Shown here one piece after another: positions 31,411 to 40,617 of a stretch of 52,438 nucleotides of DNA (position 1 is its first letter; every line of letters starts with the position of its first letter). The stretch is from an uncultured Rickettsiales bacterium (lineage in GTDB: Bacteria > Pseudomonadota > Alphaproteobacteria > Rs-D84): NCBI GenBank assembly GCA_900550565.1, contig URSG01000004.1:1-52438 (forward strand), read 5' to 3'. The translations under genes and the position numbers were made by a program. A model generated the notes under the pieces. The model did not search any database. It saw only the letters and a list, made by a program, of their open reading frames with translations, and had not been told where the DNA came from.

Positions 31411-33825
31411 TTATAAATCCCCGGCACCCTGCTTTTTCAGGTATTCTGATACAAAACTGTTTCCGTATTGTTTATATAATTCTTCGGCCAATAATACAGA
31501 TGAACGTCCCGATTCAAACAAACGCAACATATTCCCCAGGCCACCTAATTCTGTGTTTAAAATCACAGATTCGCCCGTCACCGGACGCGACAATAACAAC
31601 GCGCGTTTCAGATTTGGATATGCCTTGCCCTGGATAAATGCCATTTCCAATGGATTTAAATTCCAATGCGCATAATCTGATGCATCGGCGGCCGGATTAC
31701 GGAAAAACAGCACCGTCTGGGCCTGGCCACGAACAACGTCACCAATCCCCAATTTATCCAAAACATTTGCACGCTGGAACGAAACCATATATGCCTGGCG
31801 GTTTTTACGTCCCTCTTGCAGGCCAACAATGAAATTATCACGGAACATTTTGTTTTCCAACATTGGCGCAGTTTCGTCAATCATAATCAACGACGGATTT
31901 CCACCAGATACCGTGATGTTATTTATTCGGTGCAATATATACGAAATAACCGCGGGCGACAATGTTTCATCTTGCAAAATTTCGGTAAAGTCAAACGTGG
32001 TCAATCGTGATTGCAAATCCAACGTATCAGATGTTTCATTGAAAATATCGCCATACTGCAATGGATCAACCCACTTTTTCAACGCCGGTCGCATATTCCC
32101 AGTTGATGAAAAACAACTTTCCCATAAATTTTTTAACACCCTGTCTTTTTCCGGCAGATAATCAAAATTCACAGATACTGCGCGCGCAATTTCATCGGCA
32201 GAATTAGCGTCTGATTGTCCAGTTATAATTGAAAACCAGCGACGTAAAAACGCGCGATTTGCCGCATTATCCGGCATTTTCAGCGGATTCAAATGCGTCA
32301 AGAACGAATTGTTTACAGCATTTTTTTCCTTGCCCTGCATAGTGATATATTTACCACCAACCGACAGTGTAAATATTTCTGCACCTTTGTTGCGGTCAAA
32401 GAAAAATGCCTTTAATTTCGGGTGACGCAATGATTGCGCAATCAAGAAACTGAACAATGTTGTTTTACCGCCACCGGTTGGCCCAATCGTCAGGGTATGC
32501 GCCACCGCGGCCGGTTTATCGGATACATGAAATTGAAATTGATATGGCGTTCCCTGGGCGGTTGGAAAAACAACCAATGGCCCCGGACCCCAGTCTGAGT
32601 TTGCAACACCACGTGGCTGGGTTGACATAGGAATACTGATTGCGGCCGTACGCGACAACATCTTGAACGTGCGCGGAAATACATCAAATCCTGGGATTTG
32701 TGAAAACCACGAAACACGCGCGGCATACGTTTCACAAATCGGCGATACACCAAAAGATGCCGCGATTTTCTTGAACTCGTCAACATAGTAATTTAATTCT
32801 TCGGGTGTTTTACCAAACAATATAAACAGTGGGTAATAATTCACCAAACTTTGATTACCAGAAATGTTTTCGTCCATCGCACGATTTGCCGCCGAAATCT
32901 GTTCTGTTGTTGATACATCGTTTTCTTCGGCCGACGATTGACGTTGACGCATTGCAACCTCTATATCTGCGGCACCCATAATACGAAATGCGTTCATACA
33001 AATCATTTCTGTCTGAATCGTGGATACAGTATCAAAAAATTCTTCGTCCAGATAATCTGGCGATGCACGAAATGATATCATTGTTGCAAATGATTGTGTG
33101 CCACCACTGACATATCGCACCAACCCATCGCGCATAAATTCAACATCGTCAACCGTTGTTAAATCTGCAATTCGTCCATCACAAACAATCGGCGACGGTT
33201 TTGTTATTGGCGATAAAATCCGACCAAAGAATCGCGCCATATTATCACGATCTGCGTGACGCAATAATTTCGGACGATATGCCGCCAATATAGATTCCAG
33301 ATAATTACCATATTGATTTAATTTATCCCGTGCGCCCGTCCCAGATACAGACAAAACAATATAATAATTATTCAAAAATATGCGCAGTCCCTGGGCCTGC
33401 CATTTATTGTATATTTTTTGCAACACAGGCTGGTCAAAATCATAATTTGTATTTTCATCGGCGGCATCACGCGTCATAAAAAAACGCATTACAACATTTG
33501 GATCGCGAATCTGGTTAAATAATTGCGCACGCAAATCCAAAAATTTTTCACGTGTCAAACTATCTTGCATACTGGTTTGAACACCTGCGACGCGATACAC
33601 ACGCAACAAAGAACCATCTGATAATTCCAGTGAATCATCACTGTAAACAGTCTGAAATGGGATATACCGCGAATAACGTTTATATCCAAACTGGGGAAAA
33701 ATGCGACGCGTCAACGCAGGCATATACATCATCAGTGCAACAAATATTAAAATAACCGCCATAACCATTATCATAGTTGTGACTGGAAATCCGCTGCCTG
33801 CAAAATATTTAAAAACATCTGTCAT
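31411..33825 (-). CDS. virB4: VirB4-family type IV secretion ATPase
   Basis: VirB4 energises assembly and substrate transfer of type IV secretion systems at the inner membrane. The 804-residue protein starts with a membrane segment (TTMIMVMAVILIFVALMMYM) not present in all VirB4s, then the CagE/TrbE/VirB N-terminal domain, then the RecA-like core: Walker A GPTGGGKTT, FFFDRNKGAEI, Walker B SLIMIDETAPML and 'VSFQRANVLDKLG' with the sensor-like GQAQTVLFF. It starts 3 bp after virB3. Only virB3 and virB4 lie here, so the other T4SS genes must be elsewhere. Confidence 0.9.
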   Translation of the reverse strand: MTDVFKYFAGSGFPVTTMIMVMAVILIFVALMMYMPALTRRIFPQFGYKRYSRYIPFQTVYSDDSLELSDGSLLRVYRVAGVQTSMQDSLTREKFLDLRAQLFNQIRDPNVVMRFFMTRDAADENTNYDFDQPVLQKIYNKWQAQGLRIFLNNYYIVLSVSGTGARDKLNQYGNYLESILAAYRPKLLRHADRDNMARFFGRILSPITKPSPIVCDGRIADLTTVDDVEFMRDGLVRYVSGGTQSFATMISFRASPDYLDEEFFDTVSTIQTEMICMNAFRIMGAADIEVAMRQRQSSAEENDVSTTEQISAANRAMDENISGNQSLVNYYPLFILFGKTPEELNYYVDEFKKIAASFGVSPICETYAARVSWFSQIPGFDVFPRTFKMLSRTAAISIPMSTQPRGVANSDWGPGPLVVFPTAQGTPYQFQFHVSDKPAAVAHTLTIGPTGGGKTTLFSFLIAQSLRHPKLKAFFFDRNKGAEIFTLSVGGKYITMQGKEKNAVNNSFLTHLNPLKMPDNAANRAFLRRWFSIITGQSDANSADEIARAVSVNFDYLPEKDRVLKNLWESCFSSTGNMRPALKKWVDPLQYGDIFNETSDTLDLQSRLTTFDFTEILQDETLSPAVISYILHRINNITVSGGNPSLIMIDETAPMLENKMFRDNFIVGLQEGRKNRQAYMVSFQRANVLDKLGIGDVVRGQAQTVLFFRNPAADASDYAHWNLNPLEMAFIQGKAYPNLKRALLLSRPVTGESVILNTELGGLGNMLRLFESGRSSVLLAEELYKQYGNSFVSEYLKKQGAGDL

Positions 33826-33828
33826 TTT

Positions 33829-34125
33829 TTATGCCGCCAGTTTATTTGGTATTTTCTTTTTGAAAAGTTGTATTTGTGCCGCCAATATTTGTCCCAACTG
33901 GGGGTCACGTTTTGAAAACGCGGCCAAAATCGCATGTGTCACACACAGAACTAATAAAAACCACATTGGGCTGACCGGGTCATTACCATTAGTTATTATC
34001 AATGATAAAACAAAAATACCAATAAAAACAATGAACAACACGGCGAAATTTATCACCGCCAATGTATATGGCACGTAAAATATACGTGCAGGATTTGCCA
34101 ATGCTTTCAGTACTTGTTGTTTCAT
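33829..34125 (-). CDS. virB3: VirB3/TrbD-like type IV secretion protein
   Basis: The 98-residue inner-membrane protein begins MKQQVLKALANPARIFYVPY, the VirB3-type N-terminus, then has two hydrophobic segments (LAVINFAVLFIVFIGIFVLSLII and MWFLLVLCVTHAILAAF) and the terminal SKRDPQLGQILAAQI typical of VirB3 (…rDP…). VirB3 works with VirB4 in pilus biogenesis. I use ATG 34123-34125; an open frame to 34185 has no family support. The fixed virB3-virB4 order strengthens the call. Confidence 0.82.
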   Translation of the reverse strand: MKQQVLKALANPARIFYVPYTLAVINFAVLFIVFIGIFVLSLIITNGNDPVSPMWFLLVLCVTHAILAAFSKRDPQLGQILAAQIQLFKKKIPNKLAA

Positions 34126-34166
34126 TTGGATTCTTATTCTCTGCTCTCTTGCCTGAATTATAACAA

Positions 34167-34353
34167 TTTCAACAGTTTTCAACAAGTATAAAAAGTAAAT
34201 TACTAAAATTGTTGAAATTGTGGAAAATTACTATTTTTTCAACATGTTTATATCTGTGTCTGCGAATTCAACAGAACACACAAAAATACCGAAAAACCTG
34301 GTTTTTTATGTTGAAAACTTGTTTAAAAAAAGTTTAAAAATATTATCAACAAT
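34167..34353. other. AT-rich spacer with seven copies of a TTTCAACA-type motif
   Basis: The 378-bp gap between virB3 and rpmJ holds no gene. It contains TTTCAACAG (34167), TTTCAACAAG (34177), TTGTTGAAA (34209), TTTCAACATG (34237), TTCAACAG (34267), ATGTTGAAAA (34308) and TATCAACAAT (34344), in both orientations; the first two are in tandem 10 bp apart. Several GTTTAAA/TTTAAAC elements follow (34321-34417). It may be a multi-site operator for virB3 or a replication-related element; no consensus DnaA box is present. Confidence 0.5.
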
Positions 34354-34503
34354 TTAAACAGGGCCTATTACAACAACAAATATATTTATACAGATGATTT
34401 TTAATCAGATTGTTTAAAACCAACAAAAATAACAAGCAATACAATAATTATTTGATTTTTTACAAAAAACGTTTATAATCACCACGCAATAAAGGATTTA
34501 GAT

Positions 34504-34638
34504 ATGAAATTTTTAAGTTCGTTAAAGGCTTGGAAGAAACGCGGCAATATTAAACAAATTCGCCGTGGTAAACAGGTTATTCTGATTGACCCAACCAATC
34601 CTAAGTTAAAGGCCAAACAGGGCTTCAAGAAAAAATAA
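34504..34638 (+). CDS. rpmJ: 50S ribosomal protein L36 (zinc-free type)
   Basis: A 44-residue basic protein (MKFLSSLKAWKKRGN … NPKLKAKQG) aligns with the short bL36 pattern MKVRNSLKSAK … NPR.KARQG. It lacks the Cys/His zinc ligands of the zinc-binding form and has an extra C-terminal FKKK. AAAGGA precedes the ATG at good spacing. It is monocistronic and followed by a terminator, as is common for rpmJ in alphaproteobacteria. Confidence 0.85.
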   Translation: MKFLSSLKAWKKRGNIKQIRRGKQVILIDPTNPKLKAKQGFKKK

Positions 34639-34673
34639 GTCCTGGGCGTCGTTTGACGCTATGGTTATTTTAT

Positions 34674-34707
34674 GTCCGACAAGCATACGTTTGCCGGGCG
34701 TTTTTTT
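34674..34707 (+). terminator. Terminator of rpmJ
   Basis: GTCCGACAAGC/GTTTGCCGGGC hairpin with one mismatch, followed by a seven-T run. Confidence 0.75.
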
Positions 34708-34721
34708 GTATATTGATTATA

Positions 34722-35393
34722 TTATAAATCGTTCATAAACGCTTCGCGTAATGTGGTGTCCACTTCGGCCCCAGACAGTCCAGATGAACGTAAATATTCA
34801 ATTTGAAATCCAGTTGGTTGATATATTGACGCACTGTGGTCGGCCGATTTTGGCACAGATGAAATTCGTTGTGCCGGCATAAATTCGATTCGTGCGGTTT
34901 TATCTGCCAATGCTGAAAAAGAAATATCAGAAACAGTATCCTGGGTATTTTTTTCAATAATCGCAGTACCTGATAATTTTGATTTAGTGTTTTTGCCGGC
35001 AACTAATTTTGTCTTTACACATATTGTTGTATTTGATTCCAGATGTTCGGCGATAATATTGTATGTTAAATCGTTATTATTTTCCAATAACGCGCCACCA
35101 CGAATTTCAGAATTTTTCCCGGTGTTTTTGATAAAAATGTCAAAAAAGGCCGGGAAATTATTTTTTACACGCACAGATAAAATCACCGGTTGATTTGATA
35201 CAGACACATCAATATCCAGCCGGCATTTACCGGTAATTTCGCCAACATATATGATATGAATTGGTAATTTGTATTTTTTATCAATTTTCGTATTGGCCAG
35301 TGTTGATAATTCTGGGCAAAACACGCCATCGCGGTAAACAATCGTTTCCGCAGGCACGGTTTTTATATTGAATTCGTTCCACATGTATGACAT
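34722..35393 (-). CDS. Short SufB/SufD-family protein
   Basis: The 223-residue protein ends with the SufB/D pattern: a right-handed beta-helix-like region (TGKCRLDI; NSEIRGGALLENNND), then ADHSAS and 'FQIEYLRSSGLSGAEVDTTL', which correspond to the SHGA…YLRSRGi…eA.. end of SufD/SufB. SufBCD is the scaffold that assembles Fe-S clusters. It is about half the usual SufD length and lacks a clear N-terminal domain; no other suf gene adjoins it. It may be a reduced SufD that pairs with SufB encoded elsewhere. It is divergent from ychF with a 27-bp spacer. Confidence 0.6.
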   Translation of the reverse strand: MSYMWNEFNIKTVPAETIVYRDGVFCPELSTLANTKIDKKYKLPIHIIYVGEITGKCRLDIDVSVSNQPVILSVRVKNNFPAFFDIFIKNTGKNSEIRGGALLENNNDLTYNIIAEHLESNTTICVKTKLVAGKNTKSKLSGTAIIEKNTQDTVSDISFSALADKTARIEFMPAQRISSVPKSADHSASIYQPTGFQIEYLRSSGLSGAEVDTTLREAFMNDL

Positions 35394-35420
35394 ATTAAAC
35401 GCATTATAAAGGATTTAGTT

Positions 35421-36500
35421 ATGGGATTCAATTGTGGAATTGTTGGGTTGCCAAATGTTGGTAAATCAACGTTGTTTAATGCATTGACACAATCTGCGGC
35501 GGCCGACGCGCAAAATTATCCATTTTGCACCATTGAACCGAATACCGGGCGTGTTGTTGTCCCAGACCAGACATTATTAAATCTGGCGGCGGTTGATAAC
35601 AGTGCGAAAATCATACCAACACAACTGGAAATTGTTGATATTGCCGGCCTGGTTCGTGGCGCATCAAATGGCGAAGGACTTGGAAATAAATTCTTGGGCA
35701 ATATTTTATCAACTGATGCGATAATTCACGTTGTTCGTTGCTTTGAAAATGATGATATTGTGCACGTCAACGGCCATATAGATCCACTGGACGATATTGA
35801 TACGATTGAAACAGAATTGATGTTGGCCGATATGGAAAGTATGGATAAACAGATTAAAAACCTGGAAAAAAAGGCGCATGGTCTGGATAAAAATGCAATA
35901 AAATTATTGGCTGATGCAAAGGTTATTCGTGACGGTTTGGCGGCTGGAACACCTGCGCGCAAATCAGGCACAGATGCATCGCCGTTTAATTTATTGACGG
36001 CAAAACCGGTTATTTATGTATGTAATGTTGACGAAGCATCTGCGGCAACTGGTAATAAATATTCTGACGCAGTCCGGGCAAAATATGGCGACAATGCGCC
36101 TGTTTTGGTTATTTCATCAAAAATTGAAATGGAAATTTCACAAATCATAGACCCAGATGAACGTAAAATGTTCTTGGACGACCTGGGGTTGTCGCAATCT
36201 GGTCTGGACCAGGTGATAAAGACAGGATATGAAACATTGGGTCTGCAAACATTTTATACCGTTGGCCCAAAAGAAGCGCACGCCTGGACAATTACGCGTG
36301 GTATGACCGCGCCCCAGGCCGCCGGTAAAATTCATACTGATTTTGAACGTGGTTTTATTCGTGCAGAAATTATTTCGCCGGCTGATTATATTGAATACGG
36401 TGGCGAAGTTGCCGTCAAAGAAGCCGGTAAAATGCGTCTGGTTGGCAAAGAATATATTATGCAAGAAGGTGATATTTGCCACTTTTTATTTAATAACTAA
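35421..36500 (+). CDS. ychF: Ribosome-associated GTPase/ATPase YchF
   Basis: YchF (OLA1 homologue) is an Obg-family P-loop NTPase that binds ATP better than GTP. The 359-residue protein has G1 GLPNVGKST, G3 DIAGLVRGAS, the altered G4 NVDE that explains relaxed specificity, a coiled-coil hairpin (KQIKNLEKKAHGLDKNAIKLLADAK) and a C-terminal TGS domain (FYTVGPKEAHAWTITRGMTA). Ribosome site AAAGGA. It is closed by its own terminator. Confidence 0.96.
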   Translation: MGFNCGIVGLPNVGKSTLFNALTQSAAADAQNYPFCTIEPNTGRVVVPDQTLLNLAAVDNSAKIIPTQLEIVDIAGLVRGASNGEGLGNKFLGNILSTDAIIHVVRCFENDDIVHVNGHIDPLDDIDTIETELMLADMESMDKQIKNLEKKAHGLDKNAIKLLADAKVIRDGLAAGTPARKSGTDASPFNLLTAKPVIYVCNVDEASAATGNKYSDAVRAKYGDNAPVLVISSKIEMEISQIIDPDERKMFLDDLGLSQSGLDQVIKTGYETLGLQTFYTVGPKEAHAWTITRGMTAPQAAGKIHTDFERGFIRAEIISPADYIEYGGEVAVKEAGKMRLVGKEYIMQEGDICHFLFNN

Positions 36501-36507
36501 AAATATA

Positions 36508-36540
36508 AAAAAACACCGGTAAATACCGGTGTTTTTTTTT
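36508..36540. terminator. Bidirectional terminator between ychF and pheT
   Basis: ACACCGGTA/TACCGGTGT with A-run before and T-run after; serves both convergent genes. Confidence 0.88.
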
Positions 36541-36542
36541 AC

Positions 36543-38846
36543 CTATTTATCACGTATTTTTGCATTACATTTTGATTCAACATTTTTAATAACTGCATTT
36601 TGCAATGCCATTAAATCTGAATCAGACATATTATCAGTTGGCAAAATAGTAATTGAAAACGCGATTGATTTATTACCATCTGGCATAGTAAATGCGTCAA
36701 ACACGGTCACATCACTGATACGTTTATCTGTGCCTGATGCCGCCGAAACGATTTTTTCGGCTGGCATAGAACAATCAACGATAAATGCAAAGTCGCGTGT
36801 GATTGGTTGAAATTCTGATATTTTCCCCTCGTGCGGTTTGCGTGCCATCGGCAGATTATCAACATTATCAACAATCGCAATCATTACATTTGTTTTGATT
36901 TTCATCGCACGTGCAATAATTGGGGATAATTCACCAAATTCAGCAATTTTCTTTTTGCCTTGGAAAATCGCGCCATAGCGGAACGGGTGCGCCCAACGTG
37001 GTGCGTTATCGGTTGATACTGTGAATTTTTGGCCGTGCATCAGTGCGATTAAATCCGCCTTGACATCATATATGTCATACGCGCGATTGCGGCCCGACCA
37101 ATGCCGTGGTGCATTTACACCTGTGCGGACAATGCAAATCTGGGTATGTTGCGCGCCGGGGGTATCGCCATCAAACACAGTCCCCAGTTCAAACATCGCC
37201 AGGTTTGGAAAGCCACGTTTTTCATTGTTTGCGACAAATTGTAATATATTTCCCAACAATGAATTTCGCACAGTATCCATATCTGTAATAATTGGATTTG
37301 CAACCATAATATGTGGCGCATCAGATATGATTTTTTCAATCTTGGAATTACCGAAACCAAATGATTTACATTCATATAAACCACGTGCCGCCAATTCAGA
37401 TTTTGTTTTGAAATAGTAATCTGTATGTGCCACTGCGTCAGCCGGGTTATGTTGCGCCACCGTGGCCAATTTATCATAACCATATATACGCAGTAATTCT
37501 GAAACCAGATTTTCAGGCAATACAACATCAACACGCGCCGTGCGTGGTGTGACAATCCATTTATCACCATTTATCGATACATTAAATCCTAATTTTTCAA
37601 ATATATCACGTTGTTCATCGGCCGATATATCAATACCTGTTTTTTTCAAGAATAAACCAGGGGTGTATTCCAGATTATTTTGCACGTCTGGTATTTTTCC
37701 AGCCATACCAACACCGGTAATTTTGCCACCACATACGTCTGTGATTATTTTTGCCGCACGTGCCAACGCAATACATGTGATTGTTGGGTCAATTCCGCGT
37801 TCATAGCGATATGACGCATCGGTTGATGTGCCGATACGCTTTGCGGATTTACGCACAGATACCGGATTAAAATATGCACTTTCCAGAATAATATTTTTTG
37901 TTTTATCAGTTGTCGCCGCACGTGCGCCACCAATAACCCCGGCCAGTGCTAAAATTCCCATATCATCAGAAATAACCATATCATTTTCTGATAATTCGTG
38001 TTCTTTACCAAACAAGTCTGTGAATTTTTCGCCGTTTTGTGCCATACGCACAACAATATCACCGTGAATTTCATCTGCGTCAAAACAATGCATTGGCTGC
38101 GCCATATCATAACAAACATAGTTTGTTGCATCAATCGCAGCATTTTTCGGATTTATACCAATTCCAGACAACCGCGACGCAATGGTTTTATTGCTGGGGA
38201 CAACGTTTATATTATTTATTTCACAAAACTGATACACAGGGCATTTATCTGTTTTAATAACAACATTGCGTGATGTTTTTTTTGCCGGTAATGTTTCGTC
38301 GTTTGGTTTGATGTATTCACCAACCCCAGCCGCCGCCAGGTCACGCGCAATACCGCGCACCGCCAGATAGTCTGGACGATTTGGTGTAATACCTGCGTCA
38401 AAAACAATCGGTGTATCCATCACAGGTGTGCCAATCACAGTATCGTTTGGTAATTCAATAATTCCACTGTTGTCATTATTGATACCCAGTTCTGCGCCAC
38501 TGCACATCATACCATTTGACATAACGCCACGTAATTTACCAGACGAAATTTCGTGACCCTGGATAACACAGCCCGGCAATGCCAGCGCAGAAATCAATCC
38601 AACACGTGCATTTGGCGCGCCACATACAACCTGGCGCAATGTGCCAGTGCCATCATCAACCTGTAATATATGCAGGTGGTCACTGTTTTCCATCGCGTCA
38701 CATTTAATAATTTTTGCCGCGATTGGCGCAACAGGAACGATTAAATCTTCTATTTCCAGTCCAATACGTGTCAGTGTATCTGATATTTCCTGTGGTGTTG
38801 CACTGGTGTTCAAATATTCTTTTAACCAATCAAATGTCCATTTCAT
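36543..38846 (-). CDS. pheT: Phenylalanyl-tRNA synthetase beta subunit
   Basis: PheT forms the alpha2-beta2 enzyme with PheS and carries tRNA-binding and editing domains. The 767-residue protein starts MKWTFDWLKEYL, followed by an EMAP/tRNA-binding domain (DHLHILQVDDG … VCGAPNARVG), the B3/B4 editing region (PNRPDYLAVRGIARDLA), B5, and the C-terminal anticodon-binding-fold (FDAFTMPDGNKSIAFSI). The length is slightly below 800, as in compact genomes. It lies 17 bp after pheS. Confidence 0.96.
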   Translation of the reverse strand: MKWTFDWLKEYLNTSATPQEISDTLTRIGLEIEDLIVPVAPIAAKIIKCDAMENSDHLHILQVDDGTGTLRQVVCGAPNARVGLISALALPGCVIQGHEISSGKLRGVMSNGMMCSGAELGINNDNSGIIELPNDTVIGTPVMDTPIVFDAGITPNRPDYLAVRGIARDLAAAGVGEYIKPNDETLPAKKTSRNVVIKTDKCPVYQFCEINNINVVPSNKTIASRLSGIGINPKNAAIDATNYVCYDMAQPMHCFDADEIHGDIVVRMAQNGEKFTDLFGKEHELSENDMVISDDMGILALAGVIGGARAATTDKTKNIILESAYFNPVSVRKSAKRIGTSTDASYRYERGIDPTITCIALARAAKIITDVCGGKITGVGMAGKIPDVQNNLEYTPGLFLKKTGIDISADEQRDIFEKLGFNVSINGDKWIVTPRTARVDVVLPENLVSELLRIYGYDKLATVAQHNPADAVAHTDYYFKTKSELAARGLYECKSFGFGNSKIEKIISDAPHIMVANPIITDMDTVRNSLLGNILQFVANNEKRGFPNLAMFELGTVFDGDTPGAQHTQICIVRTGVNAPRHWSGRNRAYDIYDVKADLIALMHGQKFTVSTDNAPRWAHPFRYGAIFQGKKKIAEFGELSPIIARAMKIKTNVMIAIVDNVDNLPMARKPHEGKISEFQPITRDFAFIVDCSMPAEKIVSAASGTDKRISDVTVFDAFTMPDGNKSIAFSITILPTDNMSDSDLMALQNAVIKNVESKCNAKIRDK

Positions 38847-38863
38847 AATTGTGCCCCTTGTGA

Positions 38864-39811
38864 TTAAATATCAGCGTTTTCTAGCCAACGAATATCGCCA
38901 TCATAAAATTGGCGGATATCATTCAGACCGTATTTCAGCATTGCCAATCGGTCCCAACCAAACCCAAACGCAAAACCCTGGTATTCATCTGGGTTTACAC
39001 CGCAATTTCGTAATACATTTGGGTGAACCATACCGGCACCCATAATTTCCAACCACTTTTTCCCCTGCCACAGCATATCAATTTCAATACTGGGTTCTGT
39101 AAATGGGAAATAAGACGGACGAATACGCAATTTTACGTCATCAATTTCAAAGAATTTTTGCAAAAACGCCTTTATATCGCCAATCAGGTCACGCATAGTT
39201 ATATTTTTATCAATATATAAACCTTCTATTTGATGGAACATCGGTGCATGTGTTGCGTCCATTTCCTTGCGATATGTTGCGCCAATACCAAATATTTTAA
39301 TTGGCACGCCCATTTTTTCCATACTGCGAATTTGAATCGCAGATGTCTGGGTTCGTAATACATTTTTGTTTTCCAGGAAAAAAGTATCCTGCATATCGCG
39401 TGCCGGGTGATATTCCGGGGTATTTAATGCGGTAAAGTTGTGCCAGTCATCTTCAATTTCGGGTCCGGTTTGCATTGTATAACCAAATGATTCCAGAATT
39501 TGCGAAACATCGGCCAACGCACGCGTCTGTGGATGCAGTCCACCACGGGATTCAGGCATTGGATTTAATGTCGCGTCCAATTTTTGTGACGCCAGTTTTT
39601 CCATTAAAACCGCCTCTTCTATTTGTGACTGGCGAATTTTGAACGCCGCACGCAGTTCTGAATTTTCAGTATTTAATGCTGCGCGTGCATCATTATCCAG
39701 GTCTTTCATTTGGCGCAGACGCAACGTCATCGTTCCGTTTTTACCAAATGTCGCGGCATATAATGCCTGTAATTCATCAAGTGTTTTAATATTTTTTATC
39801 TGTTCCAGCAT
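38864..39811 (-). CDS. pheS: Phenylalanyl-tRNA synthetase alpha subunit
   Basis: The catalytic subunit, 315 residues, has an N-terminal coiled coil that contacts the tRNA, motif 1 region (GPEIEDDWHNFTALNTPEYHP), the class II motif 2 (IGATYRKEMDATHAPMFHQIEG) and motif 3 (FGFGWDRLAMLKYG). An intrinsic terminator sits between rplT and this gene, so expression of pheST may be set by read-through or a promoter in the short gap. Confidence 0.96.
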   Translation of the reverse strand: MLEQIKNIKTLDELQALYAATFGKNGTMTLRLRQMKDLDNDARAALNTENSELRAAFKIRQSQIEEAVLMEKLASQKLDATLNPMPESRGGLHPQTRALADVSQILESFGYTMQTGPEIEDDWHNFTALNTPEYHPARDMQDTFFLENKNVLRTQTSAIQIRSMEKMGVPIKIFGIGATYRKEMDATHAPMFHQIEGLYIDKNITMRDLIGDIKAFLQKFFEIDDVKLRIRPSYFPFTEPSIEIDMLWQGKKWLEIMGAGMVHPNVLRNCGVNPDEYQGFAFGFGWDRLAMLKYGLNDIRQFYDGDIRWLENADI

Positions 39812-39826
39812 ATTTATCTACCTTCT

Positions 39827-39857
39827 AAAAAATAAAAGCCGTATATCTACGGCTTTT
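39827..39857 (-). terminator. Terminator/attenuator between rplT and pheS
   Basis: On the minus strand, AAAAGCCGTA/TACGGCTTTT followed by ATTTTTT. It lies 33 bp after the rplT stop and 16 bp before the pheS start. Confidence 0.8.
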
Positions 39858-39889
39858 ATTATGACAAAACAACTACCTGCCGCCAAGGG

Positions 39890-40258
39890 TTATTTGGATT
39901 CGGCACCAATAAATCGTTTTGCAACTTCTACCAATTTGGCAAAGTTTTCGTCCCCAGCATAAGCCATTTCTGCCAAGACCTTGCGATCCAGGGCAACGCC
40001 AGCCTTTTTCAGGCCGTTCATAAACTGGCTGTATGTCAAGCCATTGCTGCGAACAGCGGCATTGATACGGACAATCCACAGACCGCGGAATTCACGCTTT
40101 TTAACGCGACGGTCACGGTATGCATACTGACCCGCCTTTTCTGTTTTTTCACGGGCGGCACGGTATGTTGTGCTGTGGCGACCCAGGTACCCTTTGGCAC
40201 GGGCCAAGATTTTATTGTGTTTTTGTTTTACGGTTGTTCCGCGTTTTACTCTTGCCAT
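39890..40258 (-). CDS. rplT: 50S ribosomal protein L20
   Basis: The 122-residue bL20 binds 23S rRNA early in assembly and can repress its own operon. It begins MARVKRGTTVKQKHNKILARAKGY with the usual basic N-terminal extension, then a globular domain (LWIVRINAAVRSNGLTYSQFMNGLKKAGVALDRKVLAEMA). It follows rpmI by 16 bp in the conserved rpmI-rplT order. Confidence 0.97.
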   Translation of the reverse strand: MARVKRGTTVKQKHNKILARAKGYLGRHSTTYRAAREKTEKAGQYAYRDRRVKKREFRGLWIVRINAAVRSNGLTYSQFMNGLKKAGVALDRKVLAEMAYAGDENFAKLVEVAKRFIGAESK

Positions 40259-40274
40259 CTTAATACCCCCTTAC

Positions 40275-40478
40275 TTATTTCAAACCATACGGGGCCAAGA
40301 TTTTCGCCTGACCTGTCATGTTATCGTTCAGATACTGTGGTTTAGAACCTGCGTTGTTTGCACGTGCAGATTTATGACGTAACAGTTTCTTGTGGGCATT
40401 ACGGGCAACACGGATTTTACCAGTTGCAGTCATTGATGCGCGCTTTTTCAAGTACGACTTTGTTTTCAGTTTTGGCAT
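40275..40478 (-). CDS. rpmI: 50S ribosomal protein L35
   Basis: The 67-residue bL35 starts MPKLKTKSYLKKRASMTATGK and is strongly basic (HKKLLRHKSARAN). The ATG at 40476-40478 has AAAGGTG upstream; an open frame to 40520 would add 14 residues not found in L35. infC, which commonly precedes rpmI, is absent here; the next gene upstream is mreC on the other strand. Confidence 0.96.
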   Translation of the reverse strand: MPKLKTKSYLKKRASMTATGKIRVARNAHKKLLRHKSARANNAGSKPQYLNDNMTGQAKILAPYGLK

Positions 40479-40617
40479 TTTTTCACCTTTTTTTAGTATC
40501 CTGATGGCAATGCCTGCCATTTCGGATTTGTTTTACTGCCGTCTAATTGTGGCATAATTAAAGGAAAAATCAAGTTTTTATTGAATATCTGATTTTAAGC
40601 GTTTAAACTGGTGACCG

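Noticed and set aside
34126..34503. Chromosomal replication origin
   Set aside because: AT-rich with iterated motifs, but no TTATCCACA-type DnaA boxes and no dnaA, hemE, parA or gidA genes nearby.
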